Assembly (NCBI RefSeq): GCF_021919345.1
Contig: NZ_CP089293.1
Coordinates: 744,001 to 808,000 of the forward strand
Length of the DNA: 64,000 nucleotides
Direction of reading: 5' to 3'
From: Paenarthrobacter nicotinovorans
GTDB taxonomy: Bacteria > Actinomycetota > Actinomycetes > Actinomycetales > Micrococcaceae
Part shown: positions 8,909-16,102 of the stretch, piece by piece
How positions within the stretch are numbered: position 1 is the stretch's first letter
How the letters are laid out: each line of letters begins with the position of its first letter
Notes under the pieces: generated by a model
Told to the model about the DNA's origin: nothing
Databases searched by the model: none
What the model saw: only the letters and a program-made list of their open reading frames with translations
Program-made: the position numbers and the translations under genes

Positions 8909-8955
8909 CAAGGGCCGCCGTCGAATCTTCTGAAGAAGCCCGACGGCGGCCCTTG
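8909..8955 (+). terminator. Hairpin terminator of the MFS/cyclase/FAH operon
   Basis: A perfect 15-bp stem, 8909-8923 with 8941-8955, and a 17-nt loop start 8 nt after the FAH stop. The arm CAAGGGCCGCCGTCG is the same as that of the hairpin at 5083. Confidence 0.85.
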
Positions 8956-8994
8956 CGGTTTTCGGGACGGCTCGCCTGCCGCTGTTCCGGGCAT

Positions 8995-9030
8995 AAAAAA
9001 GACCCGCACCGGCGAACCGGTGCGGGTCTT
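8995..9030 (-). terminator. Rho-independent terminator of tRNA-Arg
   Basis: A 14-bp GC-rich stem with tetraloop (8999-9012 with 9017-9030) is followed on the minus strand by six T residues (8995-9000). It starts 6 nt past the tRNA 3' end. Confidence 0.9.
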
Positions 9031-9036
9031 GATTTG

Positions 9037-9110
<74 letters not shown>

Positions 9111-9217
9111 ATTTCGCGTGATTCTCGGCGGTCTGTTTCTCTGACCCCCTCGAACCTCAATAAACTTTACAGAAGTTCATGTGAAGTTCCAAATCGAAAA
9201 GCTGTAATCTGCGCAAC

Positions 9218-9244
9218 TAGACCGGTCTACGTGACCTTAGTCAC
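9218..9244. promoter_or_regulatory. CRP/GlxR-like site and palindrome upstream of pckG
   Basis: A perfect 12-bp palindrome TAGACCGGTCTA (9218-9229) is followed at once by GTGA-CCTTAG-TCAC (9231-9244), which matches the GTGA-N6-TCAC core of CRP/GlxR sites. It lies 151 nt upstream of the pckG start, a suitable place for catabolite control of gluconeogenesis. Two-sided motif match seen; function inferred. Confidence 0.4.
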
Positions 9245-9394
9245 TTAAAACGCCGCGTCCTCAATCCGAATCGTTGATTTTTAGGGGTTTTTACTTTTCG
9301 AGTAGGTGGATGTCCGATGTCTGACAGGGGAATGGTCTGGTCCGCGGCCCCTATCGTTTAGGACACACCACTGAACCCGAGGAAGGGAACCGCA

Positions 9395-11221
9395 ATGGGC
9401 GATCTGGCGCGACTGCCGCTGCTTGAGAAGGCACCTACTACGCATGCACGCCTGCTGGCTTGGGTTGAGGAAGTTGCCGAGCTGACACAGCCGGACCGCA
9501 TCCACTGGGTTGATGGCAGCGAAGCAGAAAACAAGAAGCTCACCGACGAACTCGTCGAGGCCGGCACGCTGAAGCGGCTCAACCCGGAAACGTTCCCGAA
9601 TTCCTTCGCGGCGTTCTCCGACCCCGCTGACGTTGCCCGCGTGGAAGAGCAGACCTTCATCTGCTCCGAAAACGAACGCGACGCAGGCTTCACCAATAAC
9701 TGGATGGCTCCGGCTGAGATGAAGCAGAAGCTGCGCGGCCTGTTCGCCGGCTCCATGCGTGGCCGCACCATGTACGTCATCCCGTTCGTCATGGGCCACC
9801 TTGACGCAGAGGACCCCAAATTCGGCGTCGAGATCACTGACTCCGCCTACGTCGTAGCGTCCATGCGCATCATGGCCCGCATCGGCACCGATGTCCTGGA
9901 CCGCATTACCCAGACCGACGCATTCTTCGTTCCCGCCCTCCACTCGCTGGGCGCACCTCTGGAAGCCGGCCAGGCCGACGTCGCCTGGCCCTGCAACCCG
10001 GACAAATGGATCGTCCACTTCCCCGAAGAGCGCTCCATCTGGTCCTTCGGCTCCGGCTACGGCGGAAACGCCCTCCTCGGCAAGAAGTGCTACGCACTGC
10101 GCATCGCATCGGTCATGGCCCGCGATGAAGGCTGGCTCGCCGAGCACATGCTCATCCTGAAGCTGACCTCCCCCGAGCAGAAGACCTACTACGTCTCCGC
10201 TGCGTTCCCCTCCGCTTGCGGCAAAACCAACCTCGCCCTGCTGGATCCCACCATCAAGGGCTGGAAGGTCGAGACCCTCGGAGACGACATCACCTGGATG
10301 CGCTTCGGCAAGGAAGGCGAACTCCGCGCCGTCAACCCCGAGGCCGGCCTGTTCGGCGTCGCACCCGGCACCGGTTGGGGCACCAACCCCAACGCCATGC
10401 GCGCCATTGCCAAGGGCAACAGCATCTTCACCAACGTTGCCCTGACAGATGACGGAGGCGTCTGGTGGGAAGGTATGACCGAGGAAACTCCGGCGCACCT
10501 GACCGACTGGCGTGGCGAGTCCTGGACTCCGGACTCCGATACCCCGGCAGCGCACCCCAACTCCCGCTTCTGCACGCCGATCGACCAGATCGACATGCTG
10601 GCCGAAGAATACTTCAGCCCGGAAGGCGTGGAGCTGTCCGCGATCCTGTTCGGCGGCCGCCGCAAGACCACCATCCCCCTGGTGACCGAAGCCCGCAGCT
10701 GGTCCAACGGCATTTTCATGGGCTCCACGCTGTCCTCGGAAACCACTGCTGCTGCCGCCGGTGCCGTCGGCGTTGTGCGCCGCGATCCCATGGCCATGCT
10801 CCCGTTCATCGGCTACGACGCCGGCGATTACCTGAACCACTGGGTCAACCTGTCGGCCAAGGCAAACCCGGAGCGGCTGCCCAAGATCTTCCTGGTCAAC
10901 TGGTTCCGTCGCACGGCCGAAGGCGGCTTCGCGTGGCCCGGCTTCGGGGACAACGCCCGTGTCCTCAAGTGGGCCATCGAGCGCCTCGAAGGCAAGGCCG
11001 ACGCTGTGGAGACTCCGATCGGTTTCGTTCCGACCGGCGAATCCATCGATCTTGAGGGCCTGGACATGACCCCGGCCGAGGTTGAGGCCGCGGTTCGCGT
11101 CGATGCAGACGAGTGGGCAACCGAGCTGGCGTCCATCGAGGAATGGTTCGCTAACTTCGGCGAATCCCTCCCGGCGGCACTCCAGTCCGAGCTGGACGGA
11201 CTCAAGACCCGTCTGGGCTAG
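9395..11221 (+). CDS. pckG: Phosphoenolpyruvate carboxykinase (GTP)
   Basis: Cytosolic enzyme converting oxaloacetate and GTP to phosphoenolpyruvate, GDP and CO2, the entry step of gluconeogenesis. The 608 residues match the usual length of actinobacterial enzymes. The family P-loop [11 protein letters not shown] is present, as are the metal/phosphate segment after it, [21 protein letters not shown] sequence near the C terminus (read here as [19 protein letters not shown]) and the N-terminal [15 protein letters not shown] 9395 has GAGGAAG upstream. It is monocistronic, between tRNA-Arg and a terminator. A GTGA-N6-TCAC motif in the upstream region suggests CRP/GlxR control. Confidence 0.97.
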   Translation: MGDLARLPLLEKAPTTHARLLAWVEEVAELTQPDRIHWVDGSEAENKKLTDELVEAGTLKRLNPETFPNSFAAFSDPADVARVEEQTFICSENERDAGFTNNWMAPAEMKQKLRGLFAGSMRGRTMYVIPFVMGHLDAEDPKFGVEITDSAYVVASMRIMARIGTDVLDRITQTDAFFVPALHSLGAPLEAGQADVAWPCNPDKWIVHFPEERSIWSFGSGYGGNALLGKKCYALRIASVMARDEGWLAEHMLILKLTSPEQKTYYVSAAFPSACGKTNLALLDPTIKGWKVETLGDDITWMRFGKEGELRAVNPEAGLFGVAPGTGWGTNPNAMRAIAKGNSIFTNVALTDDGGVWWEGMTEETPAHLTDWRGESWTPDSDTPAAHPNSRFCTPIDQIDMLAEEYFSPEGVELSAILFGGRRKTTIPLVTEARSWSNGIFMGSTLSSETTAAAAGAVGVVRRDPMAMLPFIGYDAGDYLNHWVNLSAKANPERLPKIFLVNWFRRTAEGGFAWPGFGDNARVLKWAIERLEGKADAVETPIGFVPTGESIDLEGLDMTPAEVEAAVRVDADEWATELASIEEWFANFGESLPAALQSELDGLKTRLG

Positions 11222-11255
11222 ACCTCTTAGGAACAACGGCGTTCTTAAGTGAACG

Positions 11256-11302
11256 ACGACGGCCCGTCACCTTTCGTTGGAAAGGTGGCGGGCCGCCGTC
11301 GT
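11256..11302. terminator. Hairpin terminator after pckG
   Basis: ACGACGG-CCCGTCACCTTT (11256-11274) pairs with 11281-11302 across a 6-nt loop, with a 3-nt bulge and one G-T pair. It begins 34 nt after pckG and 48 nt from the convergent hmp stop, so may serve both. Its stem reuses the GGGCCGCCGTCGT sequence of the hairpins at 5083 and 8909. Confidence 0.75.
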
Positions 11303-11350
11303 GCTTGGTGCTGGAGTCCCTGGGCTGCAAGTTTCCCTGGCGCTCCGGCG

Positions 11351-12508
11351 TTAGTTTGCGAGCCAGACGTCCGGTCCAAAGACTTCGTAGTGGATCCGGG
11401 TGGCCGGAATCCCGGCGTCGATTGCTTCGTCGCGGATGGACTTCATGAAAGGGAGCGGGCCGCAGAGGTAAAGTGACGCGTCAGCCGGCAGGTCCATTTC
11501 GCGAAGGGACATAAATCCCTCCTTGGCTCCGGCGTGCGGCGTCTCCAGCCAGAGCTCGAGTTTGGCGTCGATCCTGGATGCGTCCTGGGTCATCTGGCCG
11601 CTGAGTGCCCAGTTGTCCATGGCCTTTTCGGCATGGAGCACGATGACCTCGCGATCCGTGCCGGATTCGGCGAGTGAACGCAGGATGGATGCGGTGGGAG
11701 TGCAGCCGATGCCTGCCGAGGCGAGAATCACCGGTCCCTCGCCATCCTTGAGGGTGATCTCACCATAGGGATTCGAGATTTCCAGGATGTCACCGGGTTC
11801 GACGTCGGCATGCAGGACGGTGGACACCTCACCGCCGTCGTTGAGCTTGGTGGTGAAAATCCGGCTGGTGCCGGCATCGCCGGACAGCGAATACTGACGG
11901 ACCTGTCGGAGGCCGTCGGCGAGCGTCACTTTGACGCTGACGTACTGGCCCGGTTTGGCTTCGGTGACCGGGGTTTCATCCGCGGGTTCCAAGGTGAAAG
12001 TAATGGAATCCTTGCCCGCGGGTTCCTTTGCGACCACGCGCCACGGCATCCACATCCGGTCGTTTGCCTGGCTAGCGTAGAGGTCCTTCTCGAGCTTTAT
12101 CAGGGCATCGGCCATGAGCCAGTAGACCTCGGTCCAGGCCTCGGCAATTTCCGGGGTAATGACGTCGGCCAGATCCGCCGCGATTGCTGCGAACAGGTGC
12201 TTGTAGACCACGTCGTACTGTTCCTCGGTGATGCCCAGGGAAGCGTGTTTGTGAGCGATGCGGGAGAGGACCTTCTCGGGCAGGGAGTCCGGGTTAGTAA
12301 GCAGGTGCGAGGCGAAAGCGGCGATGCTCCCGGCAAGTGCCTTCTGTTGTTCGCCTGAACGCTGGTTGGAGCGGCTGAACAGGCCGTCCAACAGTCCGGG
12401 GTGCGCGGTGAAGAGGCGGTTGTAGAAATCCGCGGTGATTTCGCCTATCCGGGATCCGACCAATGGCAGGGTGGCTTCAATGACGGGACGGGATTTTTCC
12501 GAGAGCAT
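11351..12508 (-). CDS. hmp: Flavohemoprotein (nitric oxide dioxygenase)
   Basis: Converts nitric oxide and O2 to nitrate using NAD(P)H, protecting the cytoplasm from nitrosative stress. The 385 residues have three domains: globin at about 1-138 (SRSNQRSGEQQKALAGS and the proximal-His segment AHKHASLGITEEQY), FAD-binding at about 150-250 (QYVSVKVTL, RQYSLSGD) and NAD-binding at about 260-385 (SAGIGCTPTASILRSL, YLCGPLPFM). ATG 12508 has AGGAGA just upstream; a longer open frame would run into the operator. An NsrR-type operator lies 44-72 nt upstream and nsrR is the preceding gene. Confidence 0.95.
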   Translation of the reverse strand: MLSEKSRPVIEATLPLVGSRIGEITADFYNRLFTAHPGLLDGLFSRSNQRSGEQQKALAGSIAAFASHLLTNPDSLPEKVLSRIAHKHASLGITEEQYDVVYKHLFAAIAADLADVITPEIAEAWTEVYWLMADALIKLEKDLYASQANDRMWMPWRVVAKEPAGKDSITFTLEPADETPVTEAKPGQYVSVKVTLADGLRQVRQYSLSGDAGTSRIFTTKLNDGGEVSTVLHADVEPGDILEISNPYGEITLKDGEGPVILASAGIGCTPTASILRSLAESGTDREVIVLHAEKAMDNWALSGQMTQDASRIDAKLELWLETPHAGAKEGFMSLREMDLPADASLYLCGPLPFMKSIRDEAIDAGIPATRIHYEVFGPDVWLAN

Positions 12509-12551
12509 GGTTCTCCTGGCGGTTAAGGCCGGGCCTTCTGTCCGGCCGGAT

Positions 12552-12580
12552 AAATACAGGCATTTGAAATGCTTGTATTT
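12552..12580. promoter_or_regulatory. NsrR-type operator in front of hmp
   Basis: A 29-bp near-perfect dyad: 14-nt arms (12552-12565 and 12567-12580) around one central base, with a single mismatch. It carries the GCATTT-N-AAATGC core typical of NsrR sites. It lies between nsrR and hmp, 44 nt before the hmp start. Confidence 0.85.
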
Positions 12581-12667
12581 ACTCCAAGTTCTACACTTCG
12601 TAGAAATGATGTGCAAATTATGAAGCGGGAGGCTCCGTGAAGGTCCCTTGCGCGGGGCTGTGGGCCG

Positions 12668-13135
12668 CTACTGCGCTGCAGGCATCCGGATCTCAGGCCG
12701 AAGCCCGATTGACTGGAACACCGGGTTCATCTGCCGGGCGTGGGGAAGGGATGAGATGACCACCGCATCGAGCTCACGGTAGAACGCCTCCCTGGCGCGC
12801 GTCATGGCGTGACGGAGTCCGCACTCGGTGATGAGGGGGCAGTTCTTGGTGGGGGACTGGCACTCTGCCGGGTCCTGCCGGCTGTCCAAATGGCGCAGCA
12901 CCTCGCCCACAGTGGCTTTCCGCCCGGCTTCGTTCAACCGGGACCCACCCAGCCGGCCTCGTTCGACGTCGATCAGCCCCAGTGAACGCAAACGGACCAT
13001 GGCCTTGCTGACGTGGTTGTACGGAGTTCCAACAGCATCTGCCACTGCCTGGGTGGTCAGCAGTGCACCCTCGGGAGCTGCGGCCAACACCATGATGGCC
13101 CGAAGGCTCACATCTGCGAAGGCGTTGATTTTCAT
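12668..13135 (-). CDS. nsrR: Rrf2-family nitric-oxide-sensing repressor NsrR
   Basis: Iron-sulfur repressor that releases DNA on reaction with nitric oxide. The 155 residues comprise a winged helix-turn-helix (about 1-80, with TTQAVADAVGTPYNHVSKA) and a cluster-binding loop with Cys92, Cys99 and Cys105 in the order C-x6-C-x5-C, as in NsrR of other actinobacteria. Position directly before hmp with an NsrR-type dyad between them makes the identification firm. It lies 22 nt after the preceding gene in the same direction, so it may also be read from the manB-side transcript. Confidence 0.92.
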   Translation of the reverse strand: MKINAFADVSLRAIMVLAAAPEGALLTTQAVADAVGTPYNHVSKAMVRLRSLGLIDVERGRLGGSRLNEAGRKATVGEVLRHLDSRQDPAECQSPTKNCPLITECGLRHAMTRAREAFYRELDAVVISSLPHARQMNPVFQSIGLRPEIRMPAAQ

Positions 13136-13157
13136 GGAATCAGTCTAGATCGTAGGT

Positions 13158-13622
13158 CTAGTCCACCCAGATGGATGGCTCGTGGGTGTCCGGTTCCATG
13201 GCAGCGAAGGTAAATCCCTCAGCTCCCGGGACATACGGAATGATGGCGGCCAGGACAGCACCATCACGGTGCTCCGCCGCGCCGTGAATGCCGTCTGAAC
13301 CATGTTCGGGCAAACTGACATCGCTGACGATGGCAACCGCGCGGTATTCATCCCGGCCTTGGCGTAAGAGTTCGTGAAGATCGGTCAGCATCTGACCGGC
13401 ATCTACCTGGCCATCCTCGTCAGGTTCCCCGGGAGTCACCATGACGATCCGGAGTTCGCCATCACTCCCGAGCGTGATGCCGAAGGGGAAGAAGCCGCCA
13501 TTCTGTTGGAGATGCTCCTGGGCGGTCCCGAGGCCAGTGCCCAGGGTTTCCCGGAGCTCGCGGTCCTGGGCTGATTCTTCCGATTCTTCCGGCAGGGTGC
13601 TGCCGTTTGGTTGTTCACTCAT
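13158..13622 (-). CDS. Hypothetical protein with one copy of a repeated unit
   Basis: I do not recognise a named family. The 154 residues start with an acidic, low-complexity segment, then one soluble alpha/beta-looking unit (NGGFFPFGITLGSDGEL, AVAIVSDVSL, AEHRDGAVLAAIIPY). This unit is clearly similar to the C-terminal half of the neighbouring 304-residue protein. No signal peptide or membrane helix is present. ATG 13622 overlaps the upstream stop (ATGA), which decides the start over an in-frame GTG at 13631. Translational coupling to its paralogue suggests they act together. Confidence 0.8.
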   Translation of the reverse strand: MSEQPNGSTLPEESEESAQDRELRETLGTGLGTAQEHLQQNGGFFPFGITLGSDGELRIVMVTPGEPDEDGQVDAGQMLTDLHELLRQGRDEYRAVAIVSDVSLPEHGSDGIHGAAEHRDGAVLAAIIPYVPGAEGFTFAAMEPDTHEPSIWVD

Positions 13623-14533
13623 ACTGACCACACCTGGGCCTGTGCGGGAACCACCGCTGACTCGCCGAAGGCGACCGTGCCGGATTCGCCGTCCAGCTCA
13701 TAAGGCTTGACGATGTGCATTGACAACCCTTCGGAATGCTCGATGTGCAGTCTGACGGCGTCCAAAACACCGCCCTCCTCGAGCTTGATGCTGACGTCAG
13801 CCACGATGCAGGTTCCGCGCAGTGTGTCTTTCTCCAGCCGAAAGCCTTCGGTCATTAACTGGATTGCTTCGGAGGAATCCAGTTCGTCATCCTCGTTGGG
13901 CTCCAAGTAGGCCATGCGGTGCGCTACCTCGCCGGAGAGATCGGTGCTTGCGCCGTATGGGGCCAGGACGCCGTTCCTGGACAGCTGATCCTCGGCGAAC
14001 GGAACTGCGACACCCACAAGCTTGAAAACATCCTGGATGGCCTGCTCCGAAAGTCCTTGGTGCCACCATTCCTCCGCGGGTGAGGCCGTTTCGCCATTCC
14101 ACAGGTGGGCAGCCTGGGCCTCGACCCGGGGTTCGCTGAATGTGGGGTGCTTCAGGAATTTCTTGCGGGTGAAGTCCACCCGGATGAGCTGGGCAATGCC
14201 ACTGCGGTGTTCGGCCCAGAGGTGGAGCGTGTCCTCATTCTTGCCCGACTCCGGATCCAATACAGCGACCATCGCGAAGAGGTTTTCGGCATAGCCCGAA
14301 AAGAGATCGACGGTCAGCTTAACGGACACCTCCGGGTCCGAGGGCATGGTCCCCCGGATTTCCTGGGGGACCTCGCCGCGGTGGACGGCGCCCTCAGCGT
14401 CGAGCATGAAGACGAACGGGGCGAAGCTCTTGTTGAGGACCAATTGAGCGTCGGCCAGTTTCAAGGCCTCGGCCACGACAGCGGCCAATTCGGATTCGGG
14501 AGAGGTCCGTTCCTCGGGCGAAAGCTGCGTCAC
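13619..14533 (-). CDS. Hypothetical protein with two copies of a repeated unit
   Basis: Family not recognised. The 304 residues look soluble and acidic. The C-terminal half (about 179-304: NGVLAPYGASTDLSGEV, CIVADVSIKL, IEHSEGLSMHIVKPY) aligns with the smaller downstream protein. The N-terminal part (about 25-140: NKSFAPFVFMLDAEGAV, FAMVAVLD, AEHRSGIAQLIRVDF) looks like a more divergent copy. Start GTG 14533, 10 nt after the manB stop, so it is probably cotranscribed with the mutase. No catalytic motif is evident. Confidence 0.8.
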   Translation of the reverse strand: MTQLSPEERTSPESELAAVVAEALKLADAQLVLNKSFAPFVFMLDAEGAVHRGEVPQEIRGTMPSDPEVSVKLTVDLFSGYAENLFAMVAVLDPESGKNEDTLHLWAEHRSGIAQLIRVDFTRKKFLKHPTFSEPRVEAQAAHLWNGETASPAEEWWHQGLSEQAIQDVFKLVGVAVPFAEDQLSRNGVLAPYGASTDLSGEVAHRMAYLEPNEDDELDSSEAIQLMTEGFRLEKDTLRGTCIVADVSIKLEEGGVLDAVRLHIEHSEGLSMHIVKPYELDGESGTVAFGESAVVPAQAQVWSV

Positions 14534-14543
14534 GGCTGTAAGC

Positions 14544-15962
14544 CTAGCCGCGTACCAGCGCCAGGACGCGGTCGCGGATCTTCTCCATGGTGGGCTGGTC
14601 CTTGGCCTCGGCGTTCAACCGCAGGAAGGGCTCGGTGTTGGACGGGCGGAGGTTGAACCACCAGCTGCCGTCCTTCGCGGTGAAGGTGCTGCCGTCCATG
14701 TGGTCGATCTCGATGTCTTCGCTTTCAAAGTCGACGCGGACACGCTCTACGGCGCCGGCTTTGTCTTCGATCTCGGAGTTGATTTCGCCCGACGAAACGT
14801 AGGGTTCGTATTGGCGGCCGAGTTCGGAGAGCGGGCCGTCCTGCTCTCCGAGGGCAGCGAGTACGTGCATGGCTGCGAGCATGCCGGTGTCTGCGTTCCA
14901 GAAGTCCCTGAAGTAGAAGTGCGCGGAGTGCTCCCCGCCGAACACCGCTCCTTCTTCCGCCATGACTGCCTTGATGAAGGAGTGCCCCACACGCGTCCGG
15001 ACGGCACGGCCGCCATCCTTTGCCACGAGCTCGGGAACGGCCTTTGAGGTCAGGAGATTGTGGATGATGACTGGAGTTTCTTCCCCGGCCTTCCGTGCCC
15101 GGGCGATCTCGCGGCGGGCAACCATGCCGGTAATGGCCGACGGGGACACGGGCTCGCCCTTTTCGTCGATCACGAAGCAGCGGTCGGCGTCGCCGTCGAA
15201 CGCCAGGCCGATGTCCGCGCCGTGCTTGACGACCGCCGCCTGGAGGTCGCGGAGGTTTTCCGGTTCCAGCGGGTTGGCGGGGTGGTTCGGGAAGGAACCG
15301 TCCAGTTCGAAGTAGAGCGGGATGATCTCGAAGGGCAGGGCCGGGAGCAACTTGTCTCCCAGGACGGCAGGGGTGGTGAGGCCGGCCATGCCGTTGCCGG
15401 CGTCGACCACGATCTTCAGCGGCCGGGAACCGGAAAGGTCCACCAGCTTGCGCAGGTACTCGGAGTAGTCCTTCAAGACATCATGGACACCGATCTCGCC
15501 GCGCGTCGCTGCGGAAGGGATGGTGCCTGCGTTCAGATACTGCTCCGCGAGCGCCTGGATCTCTTTCAATCCGCTTTCGGAGGAAATGGGTTGGGCGCCG
15601 GCCTTGGCCATCTTGATGCCGTTGTATTCGGCGGGGTTGTGGCTGGCGGTGAACGTGGCGCCGGCTGCATTCAGGGCGCCGCATGCGTAGTAGAGCTCAT
15701 CGGTGGAGATCAGGTCCAGGAGTTGTACACTGGCCCCACGCGTGGCCGCGCCGTTGGCGAAGGCCTGGCTGAACTCCGGTGACGAAGGACGCATGTCGCC
15801 ACCGACCAGGACAGTTTCGCCCTCAAGGCCCAGGACGTCGATGAAGGCAGCGCCGACTGCCTCGACGATTTCAGACGTGATGGATTCACCCACGATCCCC
15901 CGGACGTCGTACGCCTTGAAGGATGCCGAGAGGTCGAATGTCTTGTTCTGCTCGCTAGTCAC
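14544..15962 (-). CDS. Phosphomannomutase/phosphoglucomutase
   Basis: Cytosolic alpha-D-phosphohexomutase interconverting hexose 6- and 1-phosphates for nucleotide-sugar and cell-envelope synthesis. The 472 residues show all family sites: phosphoserine loop TASHNPAEYNGIKMAK, Mg-binding DGDADRCF, sugar-specificity loop GGEHSAHFYF and phosphate-binding RPSNTEPFLRLNAEA. I chose GTG 15962 (VTSEQNKTF) because it gives the usual N terminus before FKAYDVRG and has AGGA about 11 nt upstream; the frame stays open to 16052 but that part is non-coding-like and covers DnaA-box-like sequences. Which hexose is preferred cannot be told. Confidence 0.92.
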   Translation of the reverse strand: MTSEQNKTFDLSASFKAYDVRGIVGESITSEIVEAVGAAFIDVLGLEGETVLVGGDMRPSSPEFSQAFANGAATRGASVQLLDLISTDELYYACGALNAAGATFTASHNPAEYNGIKMAKAGAQPISSESGLKEIQALAEQYLNAGTIPSAATRGEIGVHDVLKDYSEYLRKLVDLSGSRPLKIVVDAGNGMAGLTTPAVLGDKLLPALPFEIIPLYFELDGSFPNHPANPLEPENLRDLQAAVVKHGADIGLAFDGDADRCFVIDEKGEPVSPSAITGMVARREIARARKAGEETPVIIHNLLTSKAVPELVAKDGGRAVRTRVGHSFIKAVMAEEGAVFGGEHSAHFYFRDFWNADTGMLAAMHVLAALGEQDGPLSELGRQYEPYVSSGEINSEIEDKAGAVERVRVDFESEDIEIDHMDGSTFTAKDGSWWFNLRPSNTEPFLRLNAEAKDQPTMEKIRDRVLALVRG

Positions 15963-16014
15963 GGGCTCAATCCTACTGTGGCTACCCAGCACGGCATGAA
16001 CCGGGGGCCTCCCC

Positions 16015-16052
16015 ATGTGGATAGCAGTCATCCACTGGCTGTTTATCCACAT
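16015..16052. promoter_or_regulatory. DnaA-box-like cluster between manB-like gene and recQ
   Basis: TTATCCACA at 16043-16051 is a perfect DnaA-box consensus. On the other strand 16016-16024 reads CTATCCACA (one mismatch), and 16028-16036 reads TCATCCACT (two mismatches). The outer two form an inverted repeat ATGTGGATA/TATCCACAT. The cluster lies 51 nt before the helicase start, in the divergent promoter gap. DnaA control is inference. Confidence 0.45.
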
Positions 16053-16102
16053 AGCTGATCTGCTCCGGTCTTGCTGTCAGGGGCGACTGGAATACTGGGG
16101 TC

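Noticed and set aside
9281..11236. A 651-codon open frame on the minus strand over pckG
   Set aside because: It is the GC-rich shadow of pckG: low-complexity His/Gly/Val-rich translation, no family motif, no ribosome site.
15963..16052. Longer N terminus of the phosphohexomutase to base 16052
   Set aside because: The extra sequence covers the DnaA-box region and resembles no known N terminus; GTG 15962 fits the family.
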